Shown one piece after another: positions 34,045 through 42,777 of a DNA stretch of 46,234 nucleotides. The stretch covers positions 1 through 46,234 of the forward strand of contig JAQGKD010000115.1 in assembly GCA_028290285.1 (NCBI GenBank), written 5' to 3'. This stretch comes from Hyphomicrobiales bacterium. GTDB lineage: Bacteria; Pseudomonadota; Alphaproteobacteria; Rhizobiales; Beijerinckiaceae. The first letter of the stretch is position 1. Each line of letters begins with the position of its first letter. Position numbers and translations under genes: made by a program. The notes below the pieces were generated by a model, which had not been told where the DNA came from, searched no databases, and saw nothing but the letters and a program-made list of their open reading frames with translations.

Positions 34045-35100
34045 TCATCTCCCTTTGTCTACTTGTACGCTTGCGATCGCGCGGTATGCGTAAAATCCAG
34101 CACCGTCAACGGTGGCTTCGATCTCTCCGCAGGCGGAGAGATGATTGAGATGGGCCAGGGCTTCGCCCATGGCGAAGAAGATCTGTTGTCCATCCAGTTC
34201 GAAGCCAAACAGCGCCTTCATGCAGTCCGCCGCTGTGAGGATCTTTCGATTGTCCACGAGCTCGCGGATGAAGTCGAGCCTTGAGGTATGATGTGCCTCG
34301 AGCTCAGCAATGCGCGCATGCAGGCCTTGAAATGGCTCGCGATGCGAAGGCAGGACGAGCACGTCGTCAGGAACGACGGTGCGTATGTGGCTCAGGCTGC
34401 CAAGGTAGAGTTTCAGCGGATCCCCCTTTGGCTCCCAGTGAACGACGCTGATGTTTGGCGTGATCTTGGGCAGGATCTGATCGCCCGCGATGAACACGCG
34501 CAGAGCATCGCAATAGAGGCCCGCGAGCGCGGGGGAATGTCCGGCGCCGAGGATCACTCGCCAGGTGTGATCCCCGATCGTAATCATCTCGTCGTCAGCG
34601 AGGGACCGGTATGAGTCGGGCATGCCTACGCAACGCGAGTAGAGAAGAAAGCCTTCGGCATAAGCATCGTTGAGAGTACGCGGCAGATGGTGCCTGGCAA
34701 AGAACGCCGACGAGGACGGGACATCGTCCGTGAAGAGGTCGCGGTGGGCGAGCTGGGCCGCCATCCATTCGGGCGTGCTCATCCATGGACGCACACCCCA
34801 GCGCTCCGCAATCCATCCACAATTGCCCATATGGTCGGGATGAAAATGCGTGACGATGAGACGGGTGATGGGACGCCCGCCAAGCGCGGCGGCCCACACA
34901 GCCTCGAGCTGCGCCTGCACGGCTTCGCTGCCGAAGCCGCAATCCACCATGGTCCAGCCTTCGCCGTCAGCGATGAGCCAGAGATTGACCTGCTTCAGAC
35001 CGCGAAAGGGTAAGGGCGAGTTGATGCGCAGAAGTCCCGGGGCGACGGTCTCAAACAGCAACTGATCGCGCTCAGTGCCGGTATGAACGCGCGGGCTCAT
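34045..35100 (-). CDS. MBL-fold metallo-hydrolase
   Basis: The 351-residue protein has the metallo-beta-lactamase fold: THFHPDHMG near 83-91, GAGHSPALAG near 180, FIAGDQILP near 197 and LPSHREPF near 243, giving a full dinuclear metal site. The C-terminal ~90 residues (LEAHHTSRLDFIREL onward) form the helical arm typical of the glyoxalase II/lactonase-like group, with a DNA-binding-like fold. It could open a lactone or thioester made in the pathway. It is translationally coupled to the [2Fe-2S] subunit gene by a four-base overlap. Confidence 0.88.
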   Translation of the reverse strand: MSPRVHTGTERDQLLFETVAPGLLRINSPLPFRGLKQVNLWLIADGEGWTMVDCGFGSEAVQAQLEAVWAAALGGRPITRLIVTHFHPDHMGNCGWIAERWGVRPWMSTPEWMAAQLAHRDLFTDDVPSSSAFFARHHLPRTLNDAYAEGFLLYSRCVGMPDSYRSLADDEMITIGDHTWRVILGAGHSPALAGLYCDALRVFIAGDQILPKITPNISVVHWEPKGDPLKLYLGSLSHIRTVVPDDVLVLPSHREPFQGLHARIAELEAHHTSRLDFIRELVDNRKILTAADCMKALFGFELDGQQIFFAMGEALAHLNHLSACGEIEATVDGAGFYAYRAIASVQVDKGR

Positions 35101-35606
35101 GCGCTCGCACCTGAAGGCTCCGGGGCTGAGCCCGCCACCACGTCCATCACGGCATCGATGATCGTCGCGTAGCCCGTGCAGCGGCAGAGATGGCCACCGA
35201 GTACGTCGACGACCTCCTCACGCGTGGGGGTGGGCCGCCGGCGCAGGAAGTCCGTGAAGGACATGAGGATGCCCGCCGTGCAGAAGCCGCACTGAAGCGC
35301 GTGGTGGCGACGGAAGGCCTCCTGAAGCGCGTTCAATGTGCCGTCCGCTTCAGCAAGCGATTCCACGGTTTCGATCCTCGAACCGTTCACCTGCACGGCG
35401 AAGGCGAGGCATGAGCGCGACGCCACGCCGTCGATGAGCACGGTGCAGCAACCGCAGACGCCGTGTTCGCAGCCGACATGCGTGCCCGTGGCACCCAGCG
35501 TGTGGCGCAGAAAATCCGTCAGCAACAGGCGTGGCTCGGCGTCGCCGGAGACCTTGCGGCCATTGAGCGTTAGCGTCACGCGCTGCTTCATCCTCGGCTC
35601 GTTCAT
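35097..35606 (-). CDS. Molybdenum hydroxylase [2Fe-2S] subunit (CoxS/XdhC-type small subunit)
   Basis: The 169-residue protein carries two [2Fe-2S] clusters. The plant-ferredoxin-type cysteines are C46, C51, C54 and C66 (VGCEHGVCGCC, then RSCLAF); the second set is C106, C109, C141 and C143 (QCGFC and HLCRCTG). It passes electrons from the molybdenum site to the FAD subunit. It overlaps both neighbours by four bases (FAD subunit upstream, MBL hydrolase downstream). All cluster ligands are intact. Confidence 0.95.
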   Translation of the reverse strand: MNEPRMKQRVTLTLNGRKVSGDAEPRLLLTDFLRHTLGATGTHVGCEHGVCGCCTVLIDGVASRSCLAFAVQVNGSRIETVESLAEADGTLNALQEAFRRHHALQCGFCTAGILMSFTDFLRRRPTPTREEVVDVLGGHLCRCTGYATIIDAVMDVVAGSAPEPSGASA

Positions 35607-36421
35607 GTTCGCAGCTCCGCAATGACGGCAGGTGCGAGGCGGCGCACGATGTCGCGACGCATGCGCGGGCTCGCGTGTATGTCCTCGTAGGTTTCGACTT
35701 CACGGGCGAGCGCGTCGATCTCGTCGCGCAGGTCGCTGCCCTCGCGCCAGTCGAAGCGCCGGATGACGGGACTGCCCTCGACACCGCCAAGCCCCAGAAG
35801 CAGAGTGCCGGGCGATGGCTGGGCAGCGGCGATGGCCACGATCGCAAAGTCGCCGTGCCGACGCGCCACTTCGCGGAAACCCACCTTGCCGGTCAAGGTG
35901 GTCGGGAAGCGAACCGCTACGAGCATTTCATCGGCATCGCGCGCAGTCGACAACATGCCGGTCTGGAATTCGTCGGCACGCAGTGTGCGCGTGCCACGCG
36001 ACGAGCGGAGCACGACTTCTCCGCCCATCATGGCCAAGGCCAGTGGAATCTCGGAGCTGGGATCGGCATGGGCGATCGAGCCGCACACCGTGCCGCGATT
36101 GCGCGTCTGGAAGTGCCCGACCCAGGGCATGAGCGCAGCGAGCAAGGGCGCCTTCTCAGGCAGTGACGACCAGTTCAAAAGTTGATTCTGTGTTACCGCG
36201 GCACCGACTTCCAGCATGTCGCCGTCCATGCGGATATGCCCGAGCTCTTCGACGTGAGAGATATCGACGAGCATGACGGGTTCGAGCAGCCGGAAGTTCA
36301 GCATGGGTATGAGCGATTGGCCACCGGCGAGAATGCGCGCATCATCGCCATGCTGCGTCAACGCGTTGAGGGCTTCGTCCACAGAGGCGGGACGGAGATA
36401 AGCGAAGGCGCGCGGCTTCAT
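35603..36421 (-). CDS. Molybdenum hydroxylase FAD-binding subunit (CoxM type)
   Basis: The 272-residue protein has the vanillyl-alcohol-oxidase type FAD domain followed by the CO-dehydrogenase flavoprotein C-terminal domain. FAD motifs are ILAGGQSLIPMLNFRL near 30-45 and TVCGSIAHADPSSEIP near 115, the latter with a Cys where the family usually has Gly. It receives electrons from the [2Fe-2S] subunit and passes them to an acceptor. It overlaps the large-subunit stop and the small-subunit start by four bases each. Confidence 0.94.
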   Translation of the reverse strand: MKPRAFAYLRPASVDEALNALTQHGDDARILAGGQSLIPMLNFRLLEPVMLVDISHVEELGHIRMDGDMLEVGAAVTQNQLLNWSSLPEKAPLLAALMPWVGHFQTRNRGTVCGSIAHADPSSEIPLALAMMGGEVVLRSSRGTRTLRADEFQTGMLSTARDADEMLVAVRFPTTLTGKVGFREVARRHGDFAIVAIAAAQPSPGTLLLGLGGVEGSPVIRRFDWREGSDLRDEIDALAREVETYEDIHASPRMRRDIVRRLAPAVIAELRT

Positions 36422-38901
36422 GCGGCATCTCCCGCGTCCGCGCCCAGAAGCAGTTCATGCACGCGGCGGGGCGTCACGGGCAGGCGCACGTCCTTTACGC
36501 CGAGCGCATCGGCGATAGCGTTGGCGATGCAAACGGGAACGCTCATGCAATTGCCTTCGGCAAGTCCCTTTGCCCCCAGCGGCGTGAAGGGTGAGGGCGA
36601 TTCCATGTGGATGATTTCAAGCTCGGGGACTTCGCAGGCGGTCGGAATGACATAGTCCGCGAAGGTGCCGGTGAGGAAGCCACCGCTCTCGTCATAGACG
36701 AACTCCTCGTACAAGGCCGTGGCGAGACCTTGCACGAAAGCCCCGCGAATCTGCCCTTCCGCAATCATCGGATTGAGCAGTTTTCCGGCATCGTGCATCG
36801 ACACGTACTTGTCGACGCGCACCTGGAACGTCATCGGATCGATTTCGATACCGCACATATCGAAGACAAAGCCATAGGTCAGGGACGTGTTGATTTCGTC
36901 GGCGCTTGTCGGCGGTTCGAGCTGGGGCGGCGACCAGACGGCCGTTTCGCGCAAGCCCGGCTCGAGGCCATCGGGCAGCATGACCGGCGACCAATGCGCC
37001 GTGCCAGCGACGCGGCCGAAGGCAATCGCATTATCGGGATTGCTGCGGCTGCTGACCTTTCCACCTGCGAGCACGACATCGTCGGGAAGCACATTGAGCT
37101 GCTTGGCCCCGATATGACGAAGCTTGTCGCGGATCTTGCCCGCCGCGAGATGGGCCGCAACCGCAGTTCCCGGCGAGAAGCGGCAGGAATAATTGCCACT
37201 CGCGATGGACCATTGGTCCTTCTGCGTATCCATTTCCAGATTGACGACGACGTCGTCTGGCGTGAGCCCGAGCGCATCTGCGACGATCTGGGAAAGGACC
37301 GTCATATGTCCCTGCCCCTGCGAGGGCACGTCAGCCGTGACCGATACAGCGCCGAGCGGATCTATGTTGACCGTCGCCATCGACACAGCACCGTTTTTCG
37401 GGCCTGAACGTTCACGCGCTGCCAGTGGCAGCAGCGTCGAAAGGTAGCCCATGTTTGACATGCCTGGCTCCACCACGGCGGCGAAGCCAATGCCATAAAG
37501 GCGCCCCGCAGCGCGGGCTTCATCGCGCCGTCTGCGCAATGTGGAGAGACGGTCGCCCCCTGTTGCGATCTCGATCGCGCGCGGATAGTCGCCTGAATCG
37601 TACAGGGCCCCCGCCGCCGTTCGATACGGAAACGCCTGCGCTGGAATGAGATTGCGCCTGATAACATCGAGCGGATCGAGAGCGAGTTCGACCGCGATGC
37701 GCTGAACCATTCGCTCCAGAGCGAGATAGATCTGCGGGCCGCCGAAACCGCGATTGAGCGCCGCAGGCGCTTTGTTGGTGAGGACGATACGGTTTGCCAC
37801 GGCGAGATTGCGGATGTCGTAAGCTCCCGTGAGCGCGCCATGCATCCGGTAGAGCGGGCCGGGCATGGGCGCACGCAGAAAAGCGCCGTAGTCTTCAAGC
37901 TGATCGAGACGAAGGCCAGTGATACGGCCATCAGACATGACCGCTGCTTCGACCTTCGTGATTCGATTGGGGCCCGTGCTGGCCGCGAGCAGATGTTCGA
38001 GCCGATCCTCGACCCATTTGACTGGGCGCCCGACAATGCGGGACGCGAGCGCCATGAGAACGATGAACGGGAAGACCGATAGCTTTACACCGAAGCTGCC
38101 GCCGCTGTCGGGTGGCGTGCGCAGGCGCAACTTGCTTCCTGCGATGCGCAGGGCGCGCGACATGACAGGATGCGCGCTGAAAGGTCCCTGGAAATTGGCG
38201 AGAACATCATAGCTCTGGTCGGCGCGGCGATAGTCCGCAACAACGACGAAGCATTCCATCGGCGTGTAGGAATGACGGGGGAAATCGACTTCCAGCCGGA
38301 TGACCCGGTCTGCCTCCGCGAAGGCGCGATCTGGATCGCCGTAGGTAAAATCCCGCCGCGACAATTCGTTGGAGCCCACTGCCTCATGAACAAGGGTCAC
38401 GTCCGGTCTGACCGCCTCGCGCGGATCCACAATCGCGGGCAGCGCGTCATATTCGATCTCGACGCATTCCGCGGCATCTTCGGCGACGTAACGGTCTACA
38501 GCAATGATCAGGGCGACAGGTTCCCCGACGAAGCGCACGCGCTCGACCGCGAGCGACCATTGCGGGATAGGCTCTTTCACAGCCACCAGGAACGGGTCCG
38601 ACAACTTGGCGATGTCGTCGCCCGTGATGACGGCGTAGACGCCTTCCATCTGGAGCGCTGCGCTGGCGTCGATCTTGACTATGTGAGCGTGGGGATGCGG
38701 CGAGCGCAGGACATGGCCGACGAGCGTGCCGGCAGGCACCGCCAGATCGTCCGCATAACGGCCCGCCCCTGTCAGCAGCGCCTCGTCCTCCTTGCGGAGC
38801 ACCGAGCGGCCGACATGCTCCCCCGCCACCGTAGATCCATGCGCCGCATCGCTTTCCGCGACATGGGGCTCCTGGTCTGCACGGGCGGAGATGGTGTTCA
38901 T
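36418..38901 (-). CDS. Molybdenum hydroxylase large subunit (CoxL/xanthine dehydrogenase family)
   Basis: The 827-residue catalytic subunit binds molybdopterin cytosine dinucleotide and hydroxylates a carbon of a heterocycle or aldehyde. It shows VLRKEDEALLTGAGRYADD at the start and the substrate-site motif NRGFGGPQ. The active-site loop is GAKGLAEGN with the essential glutamate near 782. The loop deviates from the usual GxKGxGE by Ala for Gly. Lacking AYRCSFR, it is not a CO dehydrogenase. It leads the operon L-M-S-MBL-cupin-amidohydrolase-hydrolase and has a near-consensus promoter at 38952-38979. The order L-M-S is less common than M-S-L or S-M-L. Confidence 0.94.
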   Translation of the reverse strand: MNTISARADQEPHVAESDAAHGSTVAGEHVGRSVLRKEDEALLTGAGRYADDLAVPAGTLVGHVLRSPHPHAHIVKIDASAALQMEGVYAVITGDDIAKLSDPFLVAVKEPIPQWSLAVERVRFVGEPVALIIAVDRYVAEDAAECVEIEYDALPAIVDPREAVRPDVTLVHEAVGSNELSRRDFTYGDPDRAFAEADRVIRLEVDFPRHSYTPMECFVVVADYRRADQSYDVLANFQGPFSAHPVMSRALRIAGSKLRLRTPPDSGGSFGVKLSVFPFIVLMALASRIVGRPVKWVEDRLEHLLAASTGPNRITKVEAAVMSDGRITGLRLDQLEDYGAFLRAPMPGPLYRMHGALTGAYDIRNLAVANRIVLTNKAPAALNRGFGGPQIYLALERMVQRIAVELALDPLDVIRRNLIPAQAFPYRTAAGALYDSGDYPRAIEIATGGDRLSTLRRRRDEARAAGRLYGIGFAAVVEPGMSNMGYLSTLLPLAARERSGPKNGAVSMATVNIDPLGAVSVTADVPSQGQGHMTVLSQIVADALGLTPDDVVVNLEMDTQKDQWSIASGNYSCRFSPGTAVAAHLAAGKIRDKLRHIGAKQLNVLPDDVVLAGGKVSSRSNPDNAIAFGRVAGTAHWSPVMLPDGLEPGLRETAVWSPPQLEPPTSADEINTSLTYGFVFDMCGIEIDPMTFQVRVDKYVSMHDAGKLLNPMIAEGQIRGAFVQGLATALYEEFVYDESGGFLTGTFADYVIPTACEVPELEIIHMESPSPFTPLGAKGLAEGNCMSVPVCIANAIADALGVKDVRLPVTPRRVHELLLGADAGDAA

Positions 38902-38951
38902 CGTGGCCTGTCATGAAAAAAGCGCCTGTGGCGCCGAATGCGTATTTGAGT

Positions 38952-38979
38952 ATTATAATGCCTAATTTAGTCGTGACAA
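38952..38979 (-). promoter_or_regulatory. Sigma-70 promoter of the molybdenum hydroxylase operon
   Basis: On the minus strand TTGTCA (38979-38974) and TATAAT (38957-38952) are separated by 16 bases; only one position differs from consensus. The start codon is about 50 bases further on, at 38901. The spacer contains CTAATTTAG, a small dyad that could take part in control. It is the best promoter in the window and stands in an AT-rich island. Confidence 0.65.
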
Positions 38980-39071
38980 GGCTGCGCGGGCCGTTTGCCT
39001 CTCAAACCCTCGGCTCTCGTAAATAGGCCCGACACTTGCTAAGGCTGGCCGAGAAGCTGGACGAGGGACGA

Positions 39072-39536
39072 ATGAACTCCGGGGCAATTCACAAAGAGGA
39101 TAAAATCCTCATCGGCGATGTCAGGCTTGAGGACATCCCGCAGATCATCGCGCTCGATGCGGAGATCACGAAAATCTCGAAGCCCGAATTATGGTACAGC
39201 TACTATGCGCCGGCCGGACGGACGCAGCCCCGCTGGTTTCTCGCCGCGCATGAAGGCAACCGGGTGGTTGGCTATATCCTGGGCGAAGTTCGCGCCTGGG
39301 AGTTCGGATCTCCGCCCTGTGGATGGATCTTCGCGATCGGCGTTTTGCCCGGTTCGCGGATCGGCGGGATTGGAACGCGGCTTCTCGATGCCATGATCGA
39401 GCGCTTTCGCCCGACCGGCGTCAAGACCATCCGCACCATGCTGCACATTGACGAACACGTTCTGATGTCCTTCTTCCGCAGCCGGGGAATGGCAGCTGGC
39501 CCGTTCGTGGAACTCGAGGCCAGCATCGACCTGTGA
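39072..39536 (+). CDS. GNAT family N-acetyltransferase
   Basis: The 154-residue protein matches GNAT acetyltransferases. The acetyl-CoA pyrophosphate loop is seen as GVLPGSRIGGIGTRLLDAM near 90-108, after the strand GWIFAIGV; a C-terminal LMSFFRSRGM follows. Acceptor unknown. ATG 39072 follows GAGGGACGA. It is divergent from the molybdenum hydroxylase operon and 52 bases upstream of the Rrf2 regulator in the same direction. Confidence 0.83.
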   Translation: MNSGAIHKEDKILIGDVRLEDIPQIIALDAEITKISKPELWYSYYAPAGRTQPRWFLAAHEGNRVVGYILGEVRAWEFGSPPCGWIFAIGVLPGSRIGGIGTRLLDAMIERFRPTGVKTIRTMLHIDEHVLMSFFRSRGMAAGPFVELEASIDL

Positions 39537-39588
39537 GCCGCCGCTAGCGACTTCCGAACATATCTTTCAGCCACCGAGCAACACGCCC

Positions 39589-40050
39589 ATGAAACTCAAT
39601 CAGGCAACACGCCTCGCGATCTGGTCGATCGTCGAACTCGCTTCACGCCCGGGCGAACAAGTGCCGGTGAACGAGATTGCGCAGATCTACGGGATTTCCC
39701 AGCATCATCTCGCCAAGGTACTTCGTACCCCCTCGCGCGCGGGTATCGTGGGCTCAACGCGGGGACCGGGCGGCGGGTGCGAATTCACCGGCAATGCAAA
39801 CCGGCTGACGCTCTACGACATCATTCATCTTTTCGAGGGCGACCGCGTCGAGGAGGACAAGACGGATGTGCCGTCGACGCCGGTCGCCGCCGAGGTCGCG
39901 CGCGTGCTCGCCGAGATCGACCGCATCACGACAGCGACGCTGCGCTCCGTGACCCTGCAGACCATCATCAAGAATGCGAACCGCAAGGAAGACCGGCGCA
40001 AGGACGCGGAGCTGGCGGCAGAACTCGCGCAGAGCAAAGAAAAGGCCTGA
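39589..40050 (+). CDS. Rrf2 family transcriptional regulator
   Basis: The 153-residue protein has the Rrf2-type winged helix: MKLNQATRLAIWSIVELAS, VNEIAQIYGISQHHLAKVLR as recognition helices, then the wing STRGPGGGCEF. The three-cysteine cluster of IscR/NsrR (around residues 90-106) is absent; the only cysteine is C64. So an iron-sulfur cluster is not expected, and it may sense a small organic ligand as HutZ- or YwnA-like members do. The tail is charged and helical. A 26-bp hairpin follows as terminator. Confidence 0.88.
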   Translation: MKLNQATRLAIWSIVELASRPGEQVPVNEIAQIYGISQHHLAKVLRTPSRAGIVGSTRGPGGGCEFTGNANRLTLYDIIHLFEGDRVEEDKTDVPSTPVAAEVARVLAEIDRITTATLRSVTLQTIIKNANRKEDRRKDAELAAELAQSKEKA

Positions 40051-40054
40051 CACG

Positions 40055-40080
40055 CAGGGCCCGGATCGCTCCGGGCCCTG
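40055..40080. terminator. Strong GC hairpin terminator between rrf2 and UbiD-2
   Basis: CAGGGCCCGGA (40055-40065) and TCCGGGCCCTG (40070-40080) are perfectly complementary over 11 bp with a TCGC loop. Genes on both strands end here (rrf2 at 40050, UbiD-2 at 40090), so it can serve both directions. No long U-tract, as is common in high-GC bacteria. Confidence 0.8.
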
Positions 40081-40089
40081 TCATTATGT

Positions 40090-41616
40090 CTACTCGGGAC
40101 GTTTGTCGAAGCCGAGTTCTTCCCAGCGATCGAAGACGGCCTTGCTGTCTTTCTCCGAGGGCCAGACGGTCGGCGGGAAGCGCGCACCGCCGAGATCGGG
40201 ATCAGGGTCGTAGTCGAGGTTGATGGTCGCATCGATCAGCATGCGGTTCCATTTACCTGTGCCGAACAGCGCGGCGTTGCGGTCGCGCCGTCGCGTCGAT
40301 GGATCGAGTCCGGCGCCAAAGGTCGCGGGCATGATGACGATGTCGTTCTCACCCGCGTTGACCCGGTAGGCGATCGCCCAATCCACGGCAGCGTAATCGT
40401 GGATGTCGATATCCTCGTCGACCACTGTGATGTGCTTGTAGCGCACATGCGCGGCGGAACTGCCCCAGATCGCGTTGGCAACCTGCTTGGCTTGACCGCG
40501 ATAGCTCTGGTTGATCGAGACGAGCAGGTTGATGCCGGCATGGACGGGCGGGCACCAGACATCGACGATGCCGGGCACGCCCGCGCGATCGAGCACGTTC
40601 CAGGCCGTCGCAGCGCGCATGATCGACGAGCAGACCGCATTCTCCGAATAGCTGCCGGGCATCGAGCCTTCGATGCTGCCGCGCAGGATCGGGTCGTTGC
40701 GGTGCGTGATGCAGGTGATTCGGGCTGCGGGCTTGGGGGACTTATCGCCAGCCACATAGCCGGTGAACTCCGCGAAAGGCCCCTCCATCACGTAGCTTTC
40801 GGGGTCGAGGCCGACCATGCCCTCGATGACGATTTCCGCGCTTGCGGGAACATGGAGGTCCACGGTTTCGCATTTGACGAGCTCGACCGGTGCGCCACGA
40901 ATAGCGCCCATGACGTCGAATTCGCTCGTCCCCTTCGCAACTGGCTGGCCCGCGCAGAAGCCCATCGACGGCTCCCAGCCGATGACGAAAGCAATTGGCA
41001 TTTCCTTATGGCCGGCCTGCTGCCATGCCGTGAAATGATGACCAATATGCTGCGCCCGCCACATCAGCATCGGGATCTCGGTGGCGCTGGCGACCATGCC
41101 GCGATAGATGCCGACGTTGACCACGTTGGTCACGGGGTCCTTCGTGATGCAGGCGGCGTAGGTGAGGATGTAGCGTCCACCATCGACGCGATTCCAGAGA
41201 GGCGACGGGAAATCGTAGAGATTCACCTGATCGCCCTTCAGGATATTCTCCTTCACGGGGCCGGTTTCGACGATCTTGGGCGGAATGCGCTGGGACAGGA
41301 TATCCCGGCCGAGCTTGACGAGTTCACGGCGATGCGTGTCATGCGGCAGGCCGAGCATCATGCAGAGGCGCTTGTAGCTCGACAGGCCGCAGCCGAAGAG
41401 GCGGCGGCAACGGCTGTCGGCTGCGTTATAGTCCTTGATGTTGTTGAACAGCAGCGCCGGGCCATCGCCGGCGCCCTGCGCGAGCCGCATGATCGTACCG
41501 AGCTCGACGTTCCAATCGACTTCGGCGTTTATTTCCTTGATCTCCCCGGCTTCGCGCAATGCGTCGATCCATCCACGGAGGTCGCCGTAAGCGACGGGCT
41601 TGCGTTCGATGCTCAT
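40090..41616 (-). CDS. UbiD family decarboxylase (UbiD-2)
   Basis: The 508-residue protein is a canonical UbiD (prenyl-FMN-dependent). Family residues are visible: N167 and R172 in NVGIYRG, H193/H194 in QHIGHHF, metal-ligand E232 in GTSEFDVMGAIRG, and the catalytic glutamates E278 and E283 in EGPFAEFTGYV (Ala replaces the usual Gly between them). ATG 41616 is preceded by GAGGAG at about seven bases. It is the last gene of the operon ATPase-permease-binding protein-UbiD-2, 94 bases after the binding-protein gene. The ABC importer likely brings in its acid substrate. No UbiX here. Confidence 0.93.
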   Translation of the reverse strand: MSIERKPVAYGDLRGWIDALREAGEIKEINAEVDWNVELGTIMRLAQGAGDGPALLFNNIKDYNAADSRCRRLFGCGLSSYKRLCMMLGLPHDTHRRELVKLGRDILSQRIPPKIVETGPVKENILKGDQVNLYDFPSPLWNRVDGGRYILTYAACITKDPVTNVVNVGIYRGMVASATEIPMLMWRAQHIGHHFTAWQQAGHKEMPIAFVIGWEPSMGFCAGQPVAKGTSEFDVMGAIRGAPVELVKCETVDLHVPASAEIVIEGMVGLDPESYVMEGPFAEFTGYVAGDKSPKPAARITCITHRNDPILRGSIEGSMPGSYSENAVCSSIMRAATAWNVLDRAGVPGIVDVWCPPVHAGINLLVSINQSYRGQAKQVANAIWGSSAAHVRYKHITVVDEDIDIHDYAAVDWAIAYRVNAGENDIVIMPATFGAGLDPSTRRRDRNAALFGTGKWNRMLIDATINLDYDPDPDLGGARFPPTVWPSEKDSKAVFDRWEELGFDKRPE

Positions 41617-41710
41617 TCTCTGACTCCTCGGGTCCCGACAAGCCCGCGCTTCGCGCACGAGACTTCGTGTTCATGATTTTGCGAGTAAGGCCCGCCGTGC
41701 GGGCACCTTC

Positions 41711-42745
41711 TCATTTGGATACGTATGTCTTCCAGATCGGCTCGAAGGCGGCGTCGACAGCCACGTCATAGGCGGGTGCGGGCCCCTCGATGAGTTTGTT
41801 GCGAAGCAGAAGTTCCATGTTGTTGTCGATCATGATCTTCGGGAAAGCCGGACGAAACGCGTTGTGACTCGCCTTAACGGATTCGCCGAGCGCCGTCTTG
41901 TCCATGCCGACAAGCACCTTGGACGCCATTTCCGTTGCTTCGGCCTGGTTCTTTGGATCGGCGATGAAGTTCTGGGCGCGCACCATGGCGCGCACGAATT
42001 TCTCCGCAGTCGGGCGATTCTGTTTCAGGTAATCGCGGGTCGTCTGCAACGCGATGAAGCCGAGGTCGTGGAAAATCTTGGGACCTTCACCCGCCGTGAT
42101 GTCGACGACATAGACCCAGTCGCGCATCTGCTCGACTGCGATATAGCCGGACGGATCCACGAAAGCATTCGCGTCGAGTTCGTTCGCCCTGCCGGCTGCG
42201 AGCTGACGATCGGGGCCGCGCACCGGAATGAGCGTCACGTCCTTCTCGGGGTCGATACCTTTTTCCATCAGCATGTAGCGCGTGGAAACGTCGGTGAATC
42301 CGCCACGCGCGAGGGTGCCGATGCGCTGTCCCTTCAGATCCTCGATCCCGGGCTTGCGGCCGAGTTTGTCGGCCAGGTCCTTGCGCATGACGATCGAGCC
42401 GGTGTAGTCGGCGATGACAGTCGCAATCGCGACGAGGGGCTGGCCCTGCTTGATCGCCTTCAACATGTCTTGCGGCGCTGCGACCAGAAACTGCGCAGAG
42501 CCGCCTATCAGCGCAGCCGTCGCAGGCGGGCCGCCGGTGAAATATTCAAGCTCTACGTCGAGCCCTTCGTCCTTGAAGAAGTTCTTTCCCTTCGCAACCA
42601 TGAGCGGCAACGACGAGATGGAGCGGTTGGCCACGGCAACCTGCAATTTCGTTTGGGCAAGCGCAGGCGGCGCTGAGGCGAGCATGATGCCGGCCAAGCC
42701 CGCGGCGATGCCGAGCAGCGATCTTTTTGAAAAGCGGTTTCGCAT
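41711..42745 (-). CDS. ABC transporter substrate-binding protein (NMT1/SsuA-like)
   Basis: The 344-residue periplasmic protein has a signal peptide ending near residue 30 (ASAPPALA) and an NMT1/THI5-like body: LPLMVAKGKNFFKDEGLDVELEYF near 45, then GGSAQFLVAAPQDMLKAI near 80 and YTGSIVMRKD. Members bind sulfonates, pyrimidine precursors, riboflavin precursors or aromatic acids. ATG 42745 follows GGAGAAAGAG; an ATG at 42757 is the alternative. It lies 32 bases after the permease gene and before UbiD-2, so a carboxylate or heterocycle is a fair guess for ligand. Confidence 0.9.
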   Translation of the reverse strand: MRNRFSKRSLLGIAAGLAGIMLASAPPALAQTKLQVAVANRSISSLPLMVAKGKNFFKDEGLDVELEYFTGGPPATAALIGGSAQFLVAAPQDMLKAIKQGQPLVAIATVIADYTGSIVMRKDLADKLGRKPGIEDLKGQRIGTLARGGFTDVSTRYMLMEKGIDPEKDVTLIPVRGPDRQLAAGRANELDANAFVDPSGYIAVEQMRDWVYVVDITAGEGPKIFHDLGFIALQTTRDYLKQNRPTAEKFVRAMVRAQNFIADPKNQAEATEMASKVLVGMDKTALGESVKASHNAFRPAFPKIMIDNNMELLLRNKLIEGPAPAYDVAVDAAFEPIWKTYVSK

Positions 42746-42777
42746 CTCTTTCTCCATTGCCTTGTTCCGATGCAGGC

